Source of the DNA: Marinagarivorans sp.
GTDB taxonomy: Bacteria; Pseudomonadota; Gammaproteobacteria; Pseudomonadales; Cellvibrionaceae
Length of the DNA: 42,360 bases
Reading direction: 5' to 3'
Assembly (NCBI GenBank): GCA_028281865.1
Contig: JANQJB010000009.1
Span: forward strand, 1 to 42,360
This document shows positions 37,167 through 42,360 of the stretch, in pieces. A program made the translations under genes and the position numbers. The number at the start of each line of letters is the position of its first letter. Positions within the stretch are counted from its first letter, which is position 1. A model generated the notes under the pieces. It ran no database searches and had not been told where the DNA came from. It saw only the letters and a program-made list of their open reading frames with translations.

Positions 37167-37334
37167 GTTTAGTCGCCTTTCTACAAATATTAAAACAACG
37201 TGAGCATAATAGAGTTAGAATTTTGGCCTATCAAGCTCTGTGTCTGTGTAATCTCTACAAATAAAGTTAAATGGCACTTTAAATAACTTGTAATGTTTTT
37301 GGTTGGTCGGGCATTGCTCGGTACCGCAATTAGT

Positions 37335-37871
37335 TCATCTTGCAAAAGAAGCTTCGATCACCTTTACCGCTTCATTGGTAAGATCAGAAAGTGGTCTGTC
37401 TATGTCCAGTTTTATAATGTCCGTTTCATCTTTCGGGGCCTCCATGGCATCGAATTGGCTTTTTAACAAGCTTGCTGGCATAAAATGGTTTTCTCTATTT
37501 TTCATTCGGCTCGCTATTAAATCGATGCTTCCATCTAAAAAAATAAATATTGTGGATAAACCCAGTTCGCGAAATTTCTGTCGGTGCTTTCGCTTCAAGC
37601 CGGAATAAGATAAAACCGCTGAGCGCTGGTTGTTTGCATTCGCTTGAATAGCTTGGCACATTGCTTTGATCCATGGAGCTCGCATATCATCGTTTAATGG
37701 CTTCCCGCTCGCCATCCAAGCTTTTGCTTCAGCAGAATGGAAATCATCCGCTTCGTAAAAATCAAAATTTAGTTTTTCAGCGATAGCTTGTGCAACCGAC
37801 GATTTTCCACTTCCACTTACACCCATCACAATTATCAGCTTTTGCCTATTGCCTTGTTCGGTTTGGCTCAT
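37335..37871 (-). CDS. gntK: Gluconokinase
   Basis: This 178-residue cytosolic kinase converts D-gluconate plus ATP to 6-phosphogluconate, feeding the Entner-Doudoroff and pentose phosphate routes. The P-loop G-V-S-G-S-G-K-S is at about residues 17-24, followed by the family motif E-A-D-D-F-H (about 40-45), a G-K-P-L-N-D-D-M-R-A-P-W segment and the late S-Q-F-D-A-M-E-x-P motif. Length is standard. Its ATG overlaps the stop of the GH94 gene by four bases (ATGA). This tight coupling makes sense if the GH94 enzyme releases gluconate. Confidence 0.95.
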   Translation of the reverse strand: MSQTEQGNRQKLIIVMGVSGSGKSSVAQAIAEKLNFDFYEADDFHSAEAKAWMASGKPLNDDMRAPWIKAMCQAIQANANNQRSAVLSYSGLKRKHRQKFRELGLSTIFIFLDGSIDLIASRMKNRENHFMPASLLKSQFDAMEAPKDETDIIKLDIDRPLSDLTNEAVKVIEASFAR

Positions 37872-40225
37872 GGGATTGATACAGATATTTGATATGTTCT
37901 TGCGGCTTCAATATTTTTTATAATCGATCCTGCGATAGTTGTGCCGTCGCAAGTTATTGCGGGTTTTGAACGGCTCTTATCGCGATTAAAATAAATATTG
38001 AATATTGCGCCGCGGAATTTTCGTGTGATTTTGGCTTCTTGCCATTCTTCCGGCAGTTGGGGGTTAATTTGTAAACCTTCTTGGCAACCTCGAACACCGA
38101 ATAGCCCATCGATTAGGCAGCGGTAAAACCAATGTACCGTTCCTGTATTAAACAATTGGCTTGAGCGACCCGCACGATCAGGGAATTGATAATAAGCTCC
38201 GCGGTAGTAATTAGGAATAAATACGGGCATCTGTCCCCGCTGTTTAAAATCCTTATCTTCAGGACCTGGAATCATTTGTCGCATTATTTTATAAGCGCGG
38301 TCTTTCTTGCCGATAGAATAGAGCGCATAAATATAAAATGCTGCTGCGTGGTTGTAGACAGATCCATTTTCGGCCGAACCCGGAAATTTTTGTGTGACAC
38401 GGCCAATGTCCTCGCGCATTGCAGTAAATGCTGGAGCAAGCATCGCGACGCCGTAAGGTGTTTCGAGTTGTGCTTCGGCGGCATTGATAATTTTTTGAGC
38501 TTGGCTTTCTGTGGCGGCGCCGCTGAGCAGTGACCAGCTTTGTGGGTTCAGAAAAATACTGCCCTCCGCATCTCCTTTTATACCAAAAATAATATTGTTA
38601 TCGGTGATGCCTCGCGCATACCAATCGCCGTCCCATAAATATTTGTTAGCGGCTTCGTTACAGTTTTTTGCTCCCTCTTCGAATAATTGCGCATCTTTTT
38701 CTTTGCCAATTTCAGTAGCGACATTACTCCAGATTTTTAATGCATATGCGGTTGCCACGGTGAGCCACCCACTAACACCTTTACCTTCAGGGCCCACCAT
38801 GTTCATCGGGTCACACCAATCTCCCTGTGCGATAAAACTAAGTCCGCGTTCATCGCGATCATTTATAAGCCAGTGCATCGCGCGGGAAACATGATCGTAT
38901 ACAGAATACAATGTTTCATCATTGGAATAAGGAATTTGCTCATCTAGAAGTGCGTAGTCATTAGTTTCATCGAGGTAGGCTTGTAAGCACACTGGAAGCC
39001 AAACGCAGTGATCGGTGTGGGGTACTTGGTTAATATATTTAAGTGTTGCATCTTTGTGCAGCAGTATGCCATCGGGCATGGCGCCACTTAATTCTTGTTG
39101 CTTTAGTGCGTGAATAAAGGCTGAACGAGTTATTTCAGGCTTTACGTAGGACATCCCCATATTGTCCTGAAGATAGTTACGGGTTTGCGGGTCCGTTGTT
39201 AGACGATTGACATCGCCGTGATAAAAAACTTGTCGGCCCAGCCAGTGGTTTACGTAGTGATTGAGTTCTATGTCTGGCGTTTCAATGGATAAACAGCCTT
39301 CCCCTTGTGCAATGTACTGCTGATAATCTTTTGCCGCTGTCTCAAAGCCTTTTTCAGAAAGGTATTTTTCGCGTATCGCTTGAATTTCGGTTTGATCTTT
39401 TGCTGGGCCAAAAATAAAACGATAACTTTCGCTCGCGCTAGCATCCATCTCTAATTTGTACTGCGTGATGCAAGCAGGTGTTTCGTAACGTGAATCGGTA
39501 TTGTTGAGCTTATTGTGTTTCAGTCCTTCGGGGTTATTTAGGCCTCCTTCTCCCTCGAAGATTTCTTGCTGAAGTTCCCACGAATTAGGTTTTTTATCGG
39601 CTATAAAAAAGGTTAAGTCTTTAAACTCCTTAACTTTGAAATAGTCGGTGTACTTTTGATAGGGTGTAATGCTGCGACAAACGATTCCCTGTAAATCTTC
39701 GACGAAATCTGCTGATTGATTCATCCAAGACATGTAGCCGACAGAAAAATATGGGGTGATGCTTAGATTTCTTTTTCTGTCAGATAGATTCTTAACATTA
39801 AGACTCCAAAGTTCTATCGGGCGGTCGTATGGAATTTGTAGTGTAAATGTAATTTCTAAATCAAATTGCTTTACCTGCCATCTAATATCACTCTTGCCCG
39901 CGCTAAATATAAAATGGTCGGGTTTTTTTCGAACAGGCTCATAAGGTGCGGAAAAAAAATCGCCTGTATCCTCATCTTTAATGTAAACAAATCGCCCCGG
40001 GTGATGAGCATAGTAGGGTTGCTCCGGCTGCATAAAAGTTTTGGCTTCTAGATTGGGGGCGTGGGAGTACTTGGCTGGCTCAGGTTGCATAAACTGCGAT
40101 ACAGCATAACCGCGGCAATTCACCTGAATCATCATATGCTTGTTCCACAAAAAAGTAGAAGCACGTGGCAACTCAGTAGGTGAGTGCAAATTGACTCTAT
40201 TTTCGTCATCGTGAGAGATTAACAT
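37868..40225 (-). CDS. GH94 cellobionate phosphorylase
   Basis: This 785-residue cytosolic enzyme of glycoside hydrolase family 94 should split 4-O-beta-D-glucosyl-D-gluconate with phosphate into alpha-glucose 1-phosphate and gluconate. The catalytic general acid is D472 in the G-D-W-C-D-P motif. With the start at ATG 40225 (GGAG at 6 bases), Q190, R609 and K613 are present; as I recall from the Saccharophagus degradans enzyme structure, these are the residues that bind the gluconate carboxylate and set cellobionate specificity. The gluconokinase gene overlapping downstream supports this over cellobiose phosphorylase. The frame is open to 40270, but the upstream hairpin lies in that stretch. 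Confidence 0.9.
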   Translation of the reverse strand: MLISHDDENRVNLHSPTELPRASTFLWNKHMMIQVNCRGYAVSQFMQPEPAKYSHAPNLEAKTFMQPEQPYYAHHPGRFVYIKDEDTGDFFSAPYEPVRKKPDHFIFSAGKSDIRWQVKQFDLEITFTLQIPYDRPIELWSLNVKNLSDRKRNLSITPYFSVGYMSWMNQSADFVEDLQGIVCRSITPYQKYTDYFKVKEFKDLTFFIADKKPNSWELQQEIFEGEGGLNNPEGLKHNKLNNTDSRYETPACITQYKLEMDASASESYRFIFGPAKDQTEIQAIREKYLSEKGFETAAKDYQQYIAQGEGCLSIETPDIELNHYVNHWLGRQVFYHGDVNRLTTDPQTRNYLQDNMGMSYVKPEITRSAFIHALKQQELSGAMPDGILLHKDATLKYINQVPHTDHCVWLPVCLQAYLDETNDYALLDEQIPYSNDETLYSVYDHVSRAMHWLINDRDERGLSFIAQGDWCDPMNMVGPEGKGVSGWLTVATAYALKIWSNVATEIGKEKDAQLFEEGAKNCNEAANKYLWDGDWYARGITDNNIIFGIKGDAEGSIFLNPQSWSLLSGAATESQAQKIINAAEAQLETPYGVAMLAPAFTAMREDIGRVTQKFPGSAENGSVYNHAAAFYIYALYSIGKKDRAYKIMRQMIPGPEDKDFKQRGQMPVFIPNYYRGAYYQFPDRAGRSSQLFNTGTVHWFYRCLIDGLFGVRGCQEGLQINPQLPEEWQEAKITRKFRGAIFNIYFNRDKSRSKPAITCDGTTIAGSIIKNIEAARTYQISVSIP

Positions 40226-40250
40226 CAAGTTCTCCAGATGTTTAATACGC

Positions 40251-40280
40251 AAAAAGGCGCCGAATATCATTGGCGCCTTT
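40251..40280 (-). terminator. Intrinsic terminator/attenuator between transporter and GH94 genes
   Basis: AAAGGCGCC (40253-40261) pairs with GGCGCCTTT (40272-40280) around a 10-base loop; on the minus strand it ends in a run of five T's. It lies between the stop of the transporter and the start of the phosphorylase in an otherwise continuous operon, so it probably lowers downstream expression or protects the transporter mRNA end. Confidence 0.8.
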
Positions 40281-40298
40281 AATAAAAAAGCTAAAAAG

Positions 40299-41948
40299 CT
40301 AAGTGTCTTGCCGTGCTAATTCTCGATCTTTCAATTCTTGTTGAATTGAATCAAGTTGCTGCTTGCCGAGATCGTAATAGCGCAATATAAAAACGGATAT
40401 AAACGCAAAAATTCCCGGGACAACAGTTTGAATTAACACAATGCCTAGGCTTGAATCTGGACTTTGTACCATGTTGGCCGCATATCCCATTTTAGATAGA
40501 ATGGTTCCCATGAGTATGCCCGCCAGCGCACTGCCGACTTTTTGGGAAAACGTGGCCGCTGAAAAAGTCATAGCTGTCGCACGACGGCCGGTTTTCCATT
40601 CGTTATAGTCTGCTGAGTCAGCGTACATTGACCACGTAAGTGGCGATTTTGGACCAAGCGCTAAACTGATGAAAATATTTAAGATAAACATGACGATAAT
40701 TTCTGTTGGAAGTTTAGCGCTATCAGTTTTTATAGTACTGCCGTCGTCATCTTTAGAGGCTTGAAGGACGCTCACATTTTTGTTTTCGAAGTCATTAAGC
40801 GTAATAGAGCTGCCCTTTTGATTGATTTCGATACTTTCTTTAAATATCCAAAATATTTTCTTGTCGTAAGACCAGGTGAACTCGGCGCCATCCACATATT
40901 TATCTTCTAGTAAATCTTTTGCATACAGCGTAACGCTTTCATTATTTTTTATCGTTACAACCCCTGTAGATTTGGGTTGACCAACAAACGCAAAAAGCAC
41001 AGATAGAATTCCAACTATTGACATTAAAATAATTAAGAGTCGAGCTTTGTCTGGAACAACCTTTAGTAGTAAAGGTGTACTAATGGCACCAATTGCATAG
41101 CACAACATTTGAATGCCAATATACAAACCCATCAAATCGGGTCGATTAACGTAATATTTAAAGTAATAAGCAGCCGAACTTCCTCGTAGTGTAAGCGTTA
41201 CCATAATAATGAGTGCTAAACAAAATAGGATTAGCCAGGGTTTGCATTTGAATAAATGGACGATGTCTTGGATAGGGTCCGCTTTTTGACTTGCCGGTGG
41301 CTTTACCCGCTCTTTTGTGCTGAAAAATGTTACGACGAAAAAAAGTGTCGCGATAGCGCTGTAAAGCGCCATTGTCATTTGCCAGCCCTTCGCTTCATTT
41401 TCGCCGCCAAAGTGAGCGGCTAGGTCGGGTGTGGCTGCGCCGACAAAAATTCCTGTTGCATAAGCAAAAAAGAAGCGAATGCCAAAAATTGAGTTGCGTT
41501 CCTCTGTATCTGACGTGATTACGCCTGAAAGAGAGGAGTAAGGAGTGCTCAGTATCGTGTAGGTCAACATCATCGCACTATATGTCCCATAGGCCCAAAT
41601 GAGTTTGCCGCCCTCATTTAAATCTGGAGTGCTCATTGTGAGAACAGCTGCTCCTGCCATCGGAAGAGCGCCAAACAGAAGGTAAGGTCTGAACTTCCCC
41701 CAGCGCGTATTGGTTGCATCGGCTATCGCGCCCATCGCCGGATCAGTCGCCGCATCAATAAATTTGGTAACAAAAAACATTGTGCCTGCAGCAGCAGCTG
41801 ATATACCAAAGATATCGGTATAGAAATAAAAGAGCCAAGAACCAATGATCGCCCAATAGAAATTGAACCCAGCATCCCCTAAGCCATAGCCGAGTTTTTC
41901 TCGCAAACTGAGCTTGGCTAAGCGGTCGTTATGAGCATCTTTTGACAC
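40299..41948 (-). CDS. GPH-family sugar:cation symporter, probably for cellobionate
   Basis: This 549-residue inner membrane carrier of the glycoside-pentoside-hexuronide group (MelB-like MFS) has twelve expected membrane segments. The N-terminal signature G-Y-G-L-G-D-A-G-F-N-F and the following D-A-A-T-D-P-A-M-G (about 65-73), with the conserved aspartates that couple cation and sugar, are clear. GTG 41948 is chosen (GGGAGAG 6 bases upstream); the open frame extends 47 codons further without family features. Residues about 324-414 are a roughly 90-residue hydrophilic insert in the periplasmic loop between TM9 and TM10, absent from the 470-residue MelB type. As first gene of the operon with the cellobionate phosphorylase and gluconokinase, cellobionate is the likely substrate. 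Confidence 0.88.
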   Translation of the reverse strand: MSKDAHNDRLAKLSLREKLGYGLGDAGFNFYWAIIGSWLFYFYTDIFGISAAAAGTMFFVTKFIDAATDPAMGAIADATNTRWGKFRPYLLFGALPMAGAAVLTMSTPDLNEGGKLIWAYGTYSAMMLTYTILSTPYSSLSGVITSDTEERNSIFGIRFFFAYATGIFVGAATPDLAAHFGGENEAKGWQMTMALYSAIATLFFVVTFFSTKERVKPPASQKADPIQDIVHLFKCKPWLILFCLALIIMVTLTLRGSSAAYYFKYYVNRPDLMGLYIGIQMLCYAIGAISTPLLLKVVPDKARLLIILMSIVGILSVLFAFVGQPKSTGVVTIKNNESVTLYAKDLLEDKYVDGAEFTWSYDKKIFWIFKESIEINQKGSSITLNDFENKNVSVLQASKDDDGSTIKTDSAKLPTEIIVMFILNIFISLALGPKSPLTWSMYADSADYNEWKTGRRATAMTFSAATFSQKVGSALAGILMGTILSKMGYAANMVQSPDSSLGIVLIQTVVPGIFAFISVFILRYYDLGKQQLDSIQQELKDRELARQDT

Positions 41949-42134
41949 CGGTGTCTCTCCCGTATTTATTGGACAATTGCAGGGGACGCGTAGCATAAAC
42001 AGGCTCACCCTGGAAATCCAGTAGCCAAGGTATAAGATTTGACGCTTGCAGAATTTTTGTGCTTCGTTTGGGTTATACCAACCCCACACGAGAAAGCGTT
42101 GTTTTTGGCGCTTTAGATAAATGTAATAAAAGTC

Positions 42135-42162
42135 TTGCGTCTTAAAAAAGAGCCCGTATAAT
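42135..42162 (+). promoter_or_regulatory. rRNA operon promoter P1
   Basis: TTGCGT (42135-42140) and a perfect TATAAT (42157-42162) are separated by 16 bases and followed by a GC-rich discriminator (GCGCGCCC), the hallmark of stringently controlled rRNA promoters. It diverges from the transporter gene. Confidence 0.85.
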
Positions 42163-42236
42163 GCGCGCCCTTTTAGCGGGATTAATCACGATTATAAAGT
42201 GATAAAAAGCTCGTTTAAAAACAGCGCAGAAACTGC

Positions 42237-42264
42237 TTGCAAAGCAAAATGGAAACGGTAAAAT
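42237..42264 (+). promoter_or_regulatory. rRNA operon promoter P2
   Basis: TTGCAA (42237-42242) and TAAAAT (42259-42264) show the same 16-base spacing as P1, about 100 bases downstream, with a GCGCGGCCC discriminator. The tandem arrangement matches rrn P1-P2. Confidence 0.82.
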
Positions 42265-42322
42265 GCGCGGCCCGATACAGAGGTATGGTATTGGTTAAGC
42301 GATAGCCCGAAGCGGTTATGGT

Positions 42323-42360
42323 GATCTTTAACAAAGCGATCAAGTAAAGCGTGTGGGCAC
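42323..42360 (+). promoter_or_regulatory. boxA antitermination site and 16S rRNA leader
   Basis: GATCTTTAACAA (42323-42334) matches the boxA element (TGCTCTTTAACA) bound by NusB/S10, followed by GTGTGGGCAC at 42351-42360, as in the E. coli 16S leader. The mature 16S gene would begin shortly beyond the window. Confidence 0.88.

Noticed and set aside
41949-42089. 47-codon N-terminal extension of the GPH transporter
   Set aside because: No family similarity, and a strong ribosome site precedes the internal GTG 41948.
1-42360. CRISPR arrays, prophage or defence islands
   Set aside because: No regularly spaced direct repeats, cas genes, phage structural genes or recognised defence genes were seen; the only tandem repeats are the four short units at truB.

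Overview
The window looks like chromosomal DNA of a marine, polysaccharide-degrading gammaproteobacterium, probably in or near Cellvibrionaceae (Saccharophagus / Teredinibacter / Cellvibrio type). Reasons: the rimP-nusA-infB-rbfA-truB-rpsO-pnp cluster has gammaproteobacterial form, a complete type IV minor pilin operon of Pseudomonas type is present, and there is a cellobionate phosphorolysis operon next to a CBM9 protein. This placement is inferred from gene content only.

Layout. 1-1101: remains of insertion sequences (an ISL3-like transposase running off the left edge and the C-terminal piece of an IS5-like DDE transposase). 1442-4125: a small secreted Cys protein followed by a TonB-dependent receptor with an odd poly-glycine insert. 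4299-5939: a chemoreceptor. 6147-7954: an SGNH-type membrane-anchored protein overlapping an acyltransferase-3, a likely split O-acylation pair. 7994-10404 (minus): a three-gene signalling operon of CheX-like phosphatase, PAS/GGDEF diguanylate cyclase and CheY-like receiver. 10694-11515: a DUF2797 zinc protein.

11765-18979 is the least conventional part. A large class III nucleotidyl cyclase/ATPase/TPR protein is followed after 9 bases by a berberine-bridge-type FAD oxidase. Both converge, across a bidirectional terminator, on a pair of minus-strand genes: a ferritin-like di-iron protein of the VioB/RebD type and a protein resembling the VioB N-terminal region. I know of no described system with this composition; a cyclase-controlled oxidative biosynthesis or redox module is an inference.

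19725-28961 is the conserved transcription/translation cluster rimP-nusA-infB-rbfA-truB-rpsO-pnp, closed by a bidirectional terminator. 29027-36097 (minus) is pilE-fimU-pilV-pilW-pilX-pilY1, the minor pilins and adhesin that prime type IV pilus assembly. 36390-37166 (minus) is a secreted CBM9-like protein. 37335-41948 (minus) is a cellobionate operon: GPH-family transporter, GH94 cellobionate phosphorylase and gluconokinase, which together would convert imported cellobionate (a product of oxidative cellulose cleavage) to glucose 1-phosphate and 6-phosphogluconate. The last 240 bases hold two strong tandem promoters and a boxA-type leader reading rightward, so an rRNA operon almost certainly begins just beyond the right edge.
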